Shown here in pieces: positions 54,035 through 61,573 of a stretch of DNA of 63,577 nt. The DNA is from a virus. The notes below the pieces were generated by a model. The model did not search any database, had not been told where the DNA came from, and was given only the letters and a program-made list of their open reading frames with translations. Each line of letters opens with the position of its first letter. Position 1 is the stretch's first letter. The stretch spans positions 1 to 63,577 of IMG/VR virus record IMGVR_UViG_3300017917_002948. One strand, 5' to 3'. A program made the position numbers and the translations under genes.

Positions 54035-54815
54035 GGAGATTGTATTTTTTAATTAACATGTCTGCTACAACTTGATCGTTGTTGTTTATACATTGTCTAA
54101 TTATAGACCAATCACCATCAGATAAATTTGAATAACCGTTGTTTACAAAATTAACAGCAGCTTCAGTTTGTCTAAATACTTTTCTAATCATATCTTCATC
54201 ATGAATCCAGAAAGAACTAAGTACACGATACTCAACGCCATAGCTTTTTGGTCTGAAACAACCTGATTTACCATAGAGTTTCTTTCTGCGTACGTCTTTA
54301 TCAAAACTTAAAAGACCTACACCCAGGAACAAATCCATAGATTTAATCAAAGCGATTCTTTCTTCGTTTCCTGTACCTTCAAATGAAACATGGACGTGAC
54401 CACCTGCAGATCTACCTTTTACAGTAGGTTTAGGGGCAACGTTTGTACTCATTGTATGTGCATCATAATCAGGACTGCAACCAAATTCTTGAGACATTGG
54501 GTTATCTAACATGTCTCTGGTAGCTTCAATATACACTTCTTTTGAAATAGCAACATCACCAGGTAAAGCTCTTGATCTGATTTCTTGTAAAGCAGATTTA
54601 ATATTATTTACAAACTCATCTTCACTACTGGCAGGACTAACTGTAAACTCAAGCATTACGTTATCACACAGTATACTTACGTTTTCATTTAAGTCAAGCG
54701 GCATATCTTTTGAACCAACAATATAGTCATAAGAAGGAACATATTCCTGTCTTGATTCACTAAATAGAAATACTTCAGGATCACATCCTACGGCAAGCAA
54801 CTTTATTTTATTCAT
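54003..54815 (-). CDS. COOH-NH2 ligase-type amidoligase (270 aa)
   Basis: Motifs match the phage COOH-NH2 ligase type 2 family (known from phiEco32-like phages): GCDPEVFLF, DNVMLEFTVSPA, SAGGHVHVSFEG, GVEYRVLSSFW. The fold is of the glutamine-synthetase/amidoligase kind and should form an amide bond at the expense of ATP. It is the first clearly enzymatic gene of the cluster in transcription order and overlaps both neighbours by 8 and 32 nt. The substrates are unknown. Confidence 0.85.
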   Translation of the reverse strand: MNKIKLLAVGCDPEVFLFSESRQEYVPSYDYIVGSKDMPLDLNENVSILCDNVMLEFTVSPASSEDEFVNNIKSALQEIRSRALPGDVAISKEVYIEATRDMLDNPMSQEFGCSPDYDAHTMSTNVAPKPTVKGRSAGGHVHVSFEGTGNEERIALIKSMDLFLGVGLLSFDKDVRRKKLYGKSGCFRPKSYGVEYRVLSSFWIHDEDMIRKVFRQTEAAVNFVNNGYSNLSDGDWSIIRQCINNNDQVVADMLIKKYNLHESLVGQLVG

Positions 54816-56154
54816 TTTCTACTTTTTTAACTCTGTTTGAATACAATTTTAACTTTTGATTGTTCTCGCAAATTACCTCAACAATGTTTACAAATTTATT
54901 TACTTTATAAACATTTTGAATTTCATATTTCTTATCTGGCAATATCAAACCAAGTAAGTCTTTAGTTTTTGTAAACTTTACTATATCACCTTTTTTGACA
55001 GTAGATCTAGAATGCTTTTCAATAATATCGTTAATTAAAGAAGCAATGTGAAGTAGTGCATTTGCTGCATAGTTAACCAATAAATCACTAGATTTCTTTC
55101 TAAGTACTAATTCAAAATCTTCTAAAGCAAACTTTACTCCTTCAATTTCTACAACTTCGTGTTGGGTTCTAAATTTAGAAGAAGTTACTTTATAGAAATA
55201 CTTATACAAATCTTGATCATATCTTTGTTCACGAAGTATCTCAGTTTTGATTGTTTTGTTACCAAATAATCTTACTGATTCGTTTACTGAGTGTAATCCA
55301 AAATGATAATCAGAAGAATATACTGCTCTAAGTGATGTTAAGCTTACTCTTTTTTGATTATCATTACTGATGTTCTCTAATAACAATTTAACGTTTTTAA
55401 TTTTTACATTGTTATCATTAAACTCACACCCTAATTGTACAGCGTCACCTAAATAGATACAATTGAAAGCTGTAAAATCAGAACTTGAATACCTATCTAA
55501 AGAATTAACTAAAATTAACCTATTAGTATCAGTAACTGCAATAAATGGAAACTTCAATGTATCAAAAGGAAATAACCCATCATTTCGATAAGAAGAAAAT
55601 GAATTATGAATACCTTCTTCACTATTAAACGTTTTTACTGTAGGAGTATTAATTACATAATAGTTAAGCATAGTATGATTATCTGACAATGAAGTTGAAT
55701 CAGTTATCAAACGATTTGAAGCATGTTGATTAAGCTTAGGTTCATAATACATTGGTATCATTGATCTTAAGCCACTAGAAACAGATTCTCTTTGATTACT
55801 ACTAGAAGATTGATTTTTAATATCTTCAAGAAGTGAACAAGCAGCATCCATTGATTTAGAAATATAGTCAACCACGCTTCTTATACTATCTGACTGATCA
55901 CCAGTTATACCTTTATCAAGAATATACCCATATAGAATATTGAGATTCTTGTTATTTTTAAAATTATTTAAATTGTTGAAATGATAAGGAGAATATAAAA
56001 TCTCATCACTTATTTCGTTATAAGTAACAATATATAAAGACAAATAACTTTCAAGTTCTCTATGAATCCCAATTGTTGTCTTTGTTGAATCGACGTCGTA
56101 AACGTTAAACAAATTCTTTTCAGTTAATTTAGCTAAAATGTTTCTTTTATTCAT
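54808..56154 (-). CDS. Hypothetical protein with C-terminal SH3-like module (448 aa)
   Basis: The first 380 residues match nothing I recognise and are Asn/Ser/Leu-rich. Residues about 386-448 read VKKGDIVKFTKTKD, then KKYEIQNVYKVNKF and LYSNRVKKV, a compact beta-barrel-like module resembling the N-terminus of the 574-residue amidoligase. It overlaps the polymerase stop by 8 nt and the amidoligase start by 8 nt, and so links the polymerase to the amidoligase cluster. It is possibly part of the amidoligase pathway. Confidence 0.55.
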   Translation of the reverse strand: MNKRNILAKLTEKNLFNVYDVDSTKTTIGIHRELESYLSLYIVTYNEISDEILYSPYHFNNLNNFKNNKNLNILYGYILDKGITGDQSDSIRSVVDYISKSMDAACSLLEDIKNQSSSSNQRESVSSGLRSMIPMYYEPKLNQHASNRLITDSTSLSDNHTMLNYYVINTPTVKTFNSEEGIHNSFSSYRNDGLFPFDTLKFPFIAVTDTNRLILVNSLDRYSSSDFTAFNCIYLGDAVQLGCEFNDNNVKIKNVKLLLENISNDNQKRVSLTSLRAVYSSDYHFGLHSVNESVRLFGNKTIKTEILREQRYDQDLYKYFYKVTSSKFRTQHEVVEIEGVKFALEDFELVLRKKSSDLLVNYAANALLHIASLINDIIEKHSRSTVKKGDIVKFTKTKDLLGLILPDKKYEIQNVYKVNKFVNIVEVICENNQKLKLYSNRVKKVENE

Positions 56155-58147
56155 TTGATTCTATTTTTTTGATTATTTTATTGCATTCATTAATATAAAA
56201 GTTAAAATCAAAATCGTAACTGTCAAATGGTTTACTTTCATTTACATAATTACTTTTAGTACACAACCTTTCTGATTGAATTTCGACTTCCCTTTCAACA
56301 TTAGAAACATCAACAACATCTTCGATCAAATCAAAAATATTTGTTTGACCTTTAGATTTTTGCTCTTCTAAGTTGTCTTTGAGATTCTTTTCTAAAGGAG
56401 GTAAAACTTTAATAAATTTATTACCTTTCTTTGAAACATAATATCTCGTAGTTTTTGTCAGTTCATTCTTAATTAACTCAGATCCGTCTATGTAATACTC
56501 ATACAACTTAGCACCATTCATGCACTTCTCTCTACCCATGTAAAAATATATTGTAGTATCTTTCTTACGACCCTTTCCATCAAACAAATCATAGTTATAA
56601 GGAAAGTTGTGTATGACATCTTCTACAGGTACACCTTTAATAAAGTATTCAGAAAGAGCAATTGGAACTATTCTAAACGAAGGATCTTTGTGTAACTCTC
56701 TTACATAAAGAAAATCACCCTTGTACTTCGCTTTATTTGTACTCTTGTTGTATGCTATGTAATCATTTACTGAAGCCATAACCATTAAATCGTACTCAGC
56801 ATATTCAAGCTGTAATTTTGATTCTATTTCCCATTCTCTACATATAGAATAATATTCTTCTTCCTTCTCAACAGGAACCATTGCAGTAATACCGTCAGTA
56901 TTTGCCATGAATATCTCAAATCCTTTTAACATCAACTTCTCAATCAACATAGATATCAAGAGTTGACCATTGATTGTAATAGACATAGTATAAAGCGGAT
57001 CATAGAAGAATGAATACTTGTCATTTGACTTACCGTAAGTACCGTTTAATGCAAGTTTTAATCCGGCATCTACAGCTTTGTTACCATTCTTCTTAGCAAA
57101 GTTACGCTTTTTAAACACTGACTCATATATTGTACAGAATGCTTCTGAGAGATGTCTTGGATATCTTTTGTATTGAATACCCAAGTTAGGATACATTGAA
57201 GTAATATCAGCATCAATTAGCTTTACTCTTTCAGTAGATCGATAAATTGCAGGTTTGTTCTCAGAATGAATACCACCGGAACCATAAACCAATGTTAAAC
57301 CTCTTATGTGCTTCGAGATATTAAACTCACCTTTCGTATTCTCAATAACAGTAGATTTAAACATCTTGAGGACGTCTGAAAACTCTTCTGTTTTAAAGTA
57401 AATGTTAGGAAAGATAATATCATTGAAAGCAATAGATCTAACATAAGTTCTCATCTTATCTAAATCATATCTGGAGATCTTAAGATCATCACAAATAATC
57501 TTAGCAAAGATTTCAGTACCTATCTTAGGATCATCAGCATTCATTAAGTCAATAGAATACTCATCAGAAAGTTCTTTTCTCAATTGAAGATTAGGTAAGG
57601 TCAAAGTATAGAGTTTTAATGTAGCATCAACGTCATTTCTGTTGTACTTCATTATTTTACCTATCTCATCGCTTTCTACTCTCTCATAAAACTTCTTTGG
57701 TAAGTCTTCTACGTTATAATGATCAATAGAGCATTCTACATCCTTCAATGAAGTGCGTTTTGCTTTATTGTTGAAGTGATGAATCCTAAATAGATCAATC
57801 TGTTCAATCATTGGTTTATCAATGACTGGATACGGATTTCTAATAGTATTCTGTGATAACTTATAGATCAACTTAGTTATACCTTCAATCGGTTTTGTAG
57901 AAATATAGCTTGAGTTCTTCAATATATGATGTAATATCGGATAATCATATCCTATATTATTGAAACCTATCAGTATTACTTTATTTGACATGAGATAATT
58001 AAGAAAGTTAATGTATTCTAACCATTGCTTTCTTTCATCATACAAATAAAATTCATAGTAAGTTCCATAACTTGTACTATATCCACAAAATGAATGGAAG
58101 TTTGGAAAAACCTCAAGATCGTAAATTATCTTTTCTTGAATGCTCAT
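56147..58147 (-). CDS. Family B DNA polymerase with 3'-5' exonuclease
   Basis: This 666-residue protein has an exonuclease domain with YDLEVF (D10, E12), LIGFNNIGYDYPI and YNRNDVDATL, followed by polymerase motifs A (DADITSMYPN, D312 and D314), B (LKLALNGTYGKSND) and C (ANTDGI, D418). It replicates the genome with proofreading. No terminal-protein region is obvious. It is compact for family B and lacks a visible thumb extension. The start overlaps the preceding small gene by 35 nt. Confidence 0.92.
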   Translation of the reverse strand: MSIQEKIIYDLEVFPNFHSFCGYSTSYGTYYEFYLYDERKQWLEYINFLNYLMSNKVILIGFNNIGYDYPILHHILKNSSYISTKPIEGITKLIYKLSQNTIRNPYPVIDKPMIEQIDLFRIHHFNNKAKRTSLKDVECSIDHYNVEDLPKKFYERVESDEIGKIMKYNRNDVDATLKLYTLTLPNLQLRKELSDEYSIDLMNADDPKIGTEIFAKIICDDLKISRYDLDKMRTYVRSIAFNDIIFPNIYFKTEEFSDVLKMFKSTVIENTKGEFNISKHIRGLTLVYGSGGIHSENKPAIYRSTERVKLIDADITSMYPNLGIQYKRYPRHLSEAFCTIYESVFKKRNFAKKNGNKAVDAGLKLALNGTYGKSNDKYSFFYDPLYTMSITINGQLLISMLIEKLMLKGFEIFMANTDGITAMVPVEKEEEYYSICREWEIESKLQLEYAEYDLMVMASVNDYIAYNKSTNKAKYKGDFLYVRELHKDPSFRIVPIALSEYFIKGVPVEDVIHNFPYNYDLFDGKGRKKDTTIYFYMGREKCMNGAKLYEYYIDGSELIKNELTKTTRYYVSKKGNKFIKVLPPLEKNLKDNLEEQKSKGQTNIFDLIEDVVDVSNVEREVEIQSERLCTKSNYVNESKPFDSYDFDFNFYINECNKIIKKIESNE

Positions 58148-58313
58148 ATGTTATTATATCGTTTATTATACCGTCTGAAGATTTAGATATAAACAGTTTA
58201 GATACTGTTTCTCCGTTAATATATGCATTATACTCACCTCTCGGAAAGCCATACCACAATCCCTTAAAAGGATTATAGTGTATTAAATAGTTATAAAGTA
58301 TACTCTCATCCAT
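58113..58313 (-). CDS. Hypothetical small protein before polymerase
   Basis: 66 residues from the ATG at 58313, chosen because it overlaps the upstream stop by 8 nt; an in-frame start 13 codons earlier would lie deep in the upstream gene. It has aromatic Tyr/Trp content (LIHYNPFKGLWYGFPRGEY). No motif is recognised. It overlaps the polymerase start, so it is likely co-translated with it. Confidence 0.5.
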   Translation of the reverse strand: MDESILYNYLIHYNPFKGLWYGFPRGEYNAYINGETVSKLFISKSSDGIINDIITYEHSRKDNLRS

Positions 58314-58824
58314 TTTCTTCGCTTTTATCGTAAAACAACGTTGATAAATCATCTTTTACCATTTCTTTAAGCTTAATAGAATTGGTGTTTATACCTGTAA
58401 ATTCAGAATGATAACCACCTCTTGCTATTTTCTTAATGAGAGTAGTAAAATATTTGTCTACACTTTGAATATCTTTTCTCTTTTTGCTAGTTACAGCTTT
58501 GTAGTAAGAATCTGCAATAACGTCTTTTACTTGATCAAATATCGCAGCTCTTTCTCTTTCTGGGTATTCTTCTTTAATTATCTTAAAGACCATATCAGCA
58601 TACAAGAAATACTTTGTTTTAAGTATCTGATCAAAGTCTGCCTTATACTTATTAGTAAGCTTAGGTTGATCTTTGAACAACATAGGGTACTCTTTCTTGT
58701 ATCTGTATACAGTTTTTTCATTTATACCATACTTTGCAATTATATCTTTTACTGACATACCTGCATTATAATCAGAAGAGACTAGCATCATTTGCGTTTT
58801 CTTCATCATTACGTGCTTCTTCAT
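58306..58824 (-). CDS. Helix-turn-helix protein
   Basis: From ATG 58824, preceded by AAAGGAGG at 7 nt, the protein is 172 residues (MKKHVMMKKTQMMLVSS). The N-terminal third contains MSVKDIIAKYGINEKTVYRYKKEYP, a clear helix-turn-helix of the kind used by transposon- and phage-associated DNA-binding proteins. The rest is helical and basic. An upstream in-frame ATG is rejected because it reads through the previous gene. It may regulate or recruit the replication genes that follow it. Confidence 0.7.
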   Translation of the reverse strand: MKKHVMMKKTQMMLVSSDYNAGMSVKDIIAKYGINEKTVYRYKKEYPMLFKDQPKLTNKYKADFDQILKTKYFLYADMVFKIIKEEYPERERAAIFDQVKDVIADSYYKAVTSKKRKDIQSVDKYFTTLIKKIARGGYHSEFTGINTNSIKLKEMVKDDLSTLFYDKSEENG

Positions 58825-59302
58825 AAACTTTACCTCCTTTACTTTTTGAATTAGATTTAGAATGTTTGTGTTTTGTAACAATATTTGCCATCAAGTTATC
58901 AATTTGCGGATATTTGATTGTAGAAGGGTTCCTCATAAAGAACTTAACCTTTTCCAACACAACTTGTTCACTAAGTTGTATCTTATAAAAGTTTTCTTCA
59001 AATTCAACAATTTTCCATTTTACATTTGGACTAAAGAAGTAGTCAACCTTAACATCAGAATAGTCAAAAGAATATTCTACGTCGTTGCCACTTTTATTTA
59101 TAACTTCTTCTTTACCGAATGCTTCTTCAATATACAAATATCTGTCACTAATTACATCTAAATCTGAAGAATCTGTAATATAATCTTCATGCATTAAATT
59201 ATCTAAAAATAAAGCAAGAGAACCACATATAACTAAATCTGGATACTTATCCGAAAGACTATTATAAACTTCTAATTTTTTTCTTATTGTTTCATTCATA
59301 CT
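58772..59302 (-). CDS. Nucleotidyltransferase-like protein
   Basis: 176 residues from the ATG at 59302 (MNETIRKKL); the frame is open further upstream, but that part overlaps the preceding gene. VICGSLALFLDNLM, then DSSDLDVISD and SDVKVDYFF give the G-S...D-x-D...D pattern of the minimal nucleotidyltransferase fold. Related proteins transfer nucleotides to RNA, antibiotics or proteins (as in MNT antitoxins). The C-terminus is basic and Ser/Lys-rich. The target is unknown. It overlaps the helix-turn-helix gene by 53 nt. Confidence 0.6.
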   Translation of the reverse strand, partial: SMNETIRKKLEVYNSLSDKYPDLVICGSLALFLDNLMHEDYITDSSDLDVISDRYLYIEEAFGKEEVINKSGNDVEYSFDYSDVKVDYFFSPNVKWKIVEFEENFYKIQLSEQVVLEKVKFFMRNPSTIKYPQIDNLMANIVTKHKHSKSNSKSKGGKVYEEARNDEENANDASLF

Positions 59303-59348
59303 TTTAATGTTTTCGAGTTCATGTCCTCTGCATACGTTGAAATTATTT

Positions 59349-59558
59349 CTAACTTCTTGGCTTTTTTTCTTCTTGAACACTCTCTCCAAATAGCGAAATA
59401 AGTGCATCACTAAAGTTGTTTCCAGCATCTTCAATTAATTCTGCGGTTTTATCAAATTTTCTACCTTTCGCTACATCACTTACAGCTTCTAATGGTATTA
59501 TTGCTGTCTTAATAGTACCTTTTGTTACTCCTTTTACAAAGTTTAATATGTCACTCAT
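59349..59558 (-). CDS. Hypothetical small protein
   Basis: This 69-residue protein has an amphipathic helical N-terminus (MSDILNFVKGVTKGTIKTAIIPLEAVSDV) and an acidic C-terminus with a basic end (EEKKPRS). It shares ATGA with the small membrane gene before it. The residues suggest membrane association, but there is no clear transmembrane span. The function is unknown. Confidence 0.5.
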   Translation of the reverse strand: MSDILNFVKGVTKGTIKTAIIPLEAVSDVAKGRKFDKTAELIEDAGNNFSDALISLFGESVQEEKKPRS

Positions 59559-59641
59559 CTTCTTCTAAATTCATTTATATCTGTTACTAATCCTAATAAA
59601 AATCCAATAGCAAAAGCCACGAGTGAAAAGAATACTACCAT
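59555..59641 (-). CDS. Tiny membrane protein (28 aa)
   Basis: ATG 59641 to TGA 59555. MVVFFSLVAFAIGFLLGLV is a single hydrophobic segment followed by a short polar tail ending in RRR. Its ATG overlaps the stop of the preceding gene and its own TGA overlaps the next ATG. Size and topology match small phage membrane peptides, but no function can be given. Confidence 0.5.
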   Translation of the reverse strand: MVVFFSLVAFAIGFLLGLVTDINEFRRR

Positions 59642-59766
59642 TTGTTTAATGCTCCAGGTTTAGTAAATCCTTTACCACCGTTCACACGATCAGTGGCTTT
59701 CATTCTTTCGTATTTCTCTAACTTTTGCTCAAGTCTTTTTTGAGCTCTTCTATTTGGTCTACTCAT
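59635..59766 (-). CDS. Hypothetical basic peptide (43 aa)
   Basis: ATG 59766 to TAG 59635. It is rich in Arg/Lys/Gln (MSRPNRRAQKRLEQKLEKYE) with a Gly/Lys second half. It overlaps the tiny membrane gene by 7 nt. Likely nucleic-acid-binding by charge, without a recognised family. Confidence 0.45.
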   Translation of the reverse strand: MSRPNRRAQKRLEQKLEKYERMKATDRVNGGKGFTKPGALNKW

Positions 59767-59774
59767 TTTTAAAA

Positions 59775-60197
59775 TTATTTAATTAAACTAATCCAATTTG
59801 CCCAAGTTCTGCCATATTCATCCTCAACATCTGTATTGAAGATAAGTGGTCTTTCAGAATGATACCATACTCTTTTGTTAATAGTATAACAGAAAGAAGT
59901 TCCAATATTGTTTTCACGTAGATATTCTTCGTTGTACAGTAAACGTAATAACTCAAGAATAGTTAAGTTTGGATAGTAATATTTGCATATTTGATAAATA
60001 TCACCAAGACTTCTTCTTCTGTTTGCTATTGTTTGAATTTCACCATTTTCAGTATAGATAGTATCTAACTCTACGTTATACCTACCAAAAAATACAGGTA
60101 AAAAATGCTCTACTGACTTTTCTCTTCTTCGCTTTAATAGACCTTTTACTCTTATTTGAGGTCGCTCATTAATTCGTTCTTCGATTTCTCTAAACAT
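59775..60197 (-). CDS. Hypothetical protein next to class I amidotransferase
   Basis: This 140-residue protein overlaps the amidotransferase end by 46 nt. The N-terminus is very basic (RPQIRVKGLLKRRREKS); the remainder is mixed with several aromatic residues. The phrases RRRSLGDIYQICKYYYP and WYHSERPLIF are distinctive, but I cannot assign a family. The overlap with an enzyme gene suggests joint expression. Confidence 0.5.
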   Translation of the reverse strand: MFREIEERINERPQIRVKGLLKRRREKSVEHFLPVFFGRYNVELDTIYTENGEIQTIANRRRSLGDIYQICKYYYPNLTILELLRLLYNEEYLRENNIGTSFCYTINKRVWYHSERPLIFNTDVEDEYGRTWANWISLIK

Positions 60198-60910
60198 GTT
60201 AATAAGTTATTAATTAAATTTTCTGCATATTCACAATTAGTTTCTTCAGGATGATATTGTACACCTGCAATAGGTAAATTCCTATGTTTGATCGCTTCAA
60301 CAAATACTGATTGAGGTTTTATTTGAAGTTTACCATTTGAAGAATCAATCAGCAATACTTCAAGTTCAGTATGGTTAATATCTTTAACTGAAACAGCTTG
60401 ATGATGAATAGAGTTTACCTTCAATGTTCTGTAGATATTTTTTGGTTTCTTCTTATCATCAAGTACTCTGTAATAAAGATGTGAAACTTCACCTTCAGCA
60501 TTGGATTCAACTTCATACACATCATGAACCAGTTTACTTCTTGGCTCACTGTAAGGATGTTCCATGTGTTGTGTCATTTTACTTCCAAAGTGTACACACA
60601 ATTGTTGAAATCCTAAACATATACCAAATATAGGTGTACCATTCAAAATATAACTTTCCAAGTTATTATCAAAGAAAAACTGCTTGAAAACATCTTGGTT
60701 TGATGTATGAAAGCTTGGAACCTCACCGTAAGATGTAGGATTAACATCCAATCCACCGGGCAATACTAACAAATCCAAATCTTTTCTTATTTGTTTGCTG
60801 GGTAAAAGTATTTCTACTTGACCAAACTTTGAGAAATAGTTCAAATAAGGAACTGTTGCACCAAATGAATTGTCACCTGTTTTCCAACCGACTATGCCAA
60901 TTTTTTTCAT
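60152..60910 (-). CDS. Class I glutamine amidotransferase (PuuD-like)
   Basis: This 252-residue protein has the class I catalytic triad: C98 in FGICLGFQQL, H220 and E222 in GVQYHPEET. LPGGLDVNPTSYG and SIHHQAV are also as in gamma-glutamyl-GABA hydrolase-type (peptidase C26) enzymes. It would cleave a gamma-glutamyl amide. It stands about 4 kb upstream, in transcription direction, of the amidoligase cluster and may belong to the same chemistry. It overlaps the zinc-ribbon gene by 4 nt. Confidence 0.85.
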   Translation of the reverse strand: MKKIGIVGWKTGDNSFGATVPYLNYFSKFGQVEILLPSKQIRKDLDLLVLPGGLDVNPTSYGEVPSFHTSNQDVFKQFFFDNNLESYILNGTPIFGICLGFQQLCVHFGSKMTQHMEHPYSEPRSKLVHDVYEVESNAEGEVSHLYYRVLDDKKKPKNIYRTLKVNSIHHQAVSVKDINHTELEVLLIDSSNGKLQIKPQSVFVEAIKHRNLPIAGVQYHPEETNCEYAENLINNLLTCLEKSKNELMSDLK

Positions 60911-61143
60911 GTTAATAAATGTTTAATTATTTCTAATTTGTTTTTGAACACCACTTTTCTAAAAGACTCTCCAGGTTTTCTATGCCAAGTATACATATTT
61001 TTTGACATTACTTTGTATTGACAAAAGTAACAAACTTTACATGTACCCAAATCATCTTTTCTTTGATATGTCAACCTATTTTTAGGATATAGAAAGTTAA
61101 AATAGTTTATTTGACATCTAAGGCATCTTTTCCTCTTTACCAT
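60907..61143 (-). CDS. Small zinc-ribbon-like protein
   Basis: This 78-residue protein has KRCLRCQ near the N-terminus and CKVCYFCQ about 26 residues later, four or more Cys that could bind one zinc. The surroundings are basic (KRKR, WHRKPGESFRK). Likely nucleic-acid-binding. It overlaps the next gene by 4 nt. Confidence 0.55.
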   Translation of the reverse strand: MVKRKRCLRCQINYFNFLYPKNRLTYQRKDDLGTCKVCYFCQYKVMSKNMYTWHRKPGESFRKVVFKNKLEIIKHLLT

Positions 61144-61324
61144 TTACTTCTTTTGGTTGACTGTCTAAAAATATCTTCATTGTTCTACCTCCATCTTGCA
61201 TAGATATTTCGATGTTATCAAAATCACCTAATTCTTTATGTAAGGTAAGCATCCTACCCACAGGATGTCTGTTATAAGCGTGATTAATTACTTCTAACCT
61301 TGTAACTTTACTTTCGTCTATCAT
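61118..61324 (-). CDS. Hypothetical small protein
   Basis: This 68-residue protein has a recognisable phage pattern: EVINHAYNRHPVGRML, then IEISMQDGGRTMKIFL. Similar short proteins occur in many phages without known function. It overlaps both neighbours and shares the G-G hairpin pattern with the next gene upstream. Confidence 0.55.
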   Translation of the reverse strand: MIDESKVTRLEVINHAYNRHPVGRMLTLHKELGDFDNIEISMQDGGRTMKIFLDSQPKEVNGKEEKMP

Positions 61325-61563
61325 AAGTGTTCATCTAAAAGTTTAAGAACGTTAAGCCAATTTTCTTTTGTTTTAAAATATATTTCCATGGTTGTAGCAC
61401 CACCCTTATCGTTCATGAGGTATATGTCTAAACCATATAGATCAGTATCATCTTTGTAGGCATAATAACCTTTAAAATCAAGTTGATTAAACGTAAAAGC
61501 AACATATCCATCTATGTATACTTTAATTCTTCCATTATAAATCTTTAAATCGTAATCGTGCAT
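61321..61563 (-). CDS. Hypothetical small beta-rich protein
   Basis: This 80-residue protein contains YLMNDKGGATTMEIYFKTKE, which resembles the hairpin IEISMQDGGRTMKIFL in the following gene, suggesting the two are related or that they pair. It has no cysteine, membrane segment or catalytic motif. It is coupled to the next gene by ATGA. Confidence 0.5.
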   Translation of the reverse strand: MHDYDLKIYNGRIKVYIDGYVAFTFNQLDFKGYYAYKDDTDLYGLDIYLMNDKGGATTMEIYFKTKENWLNVLKLLDEHL

Positions 61564-61573
61564 AATTATTAGT

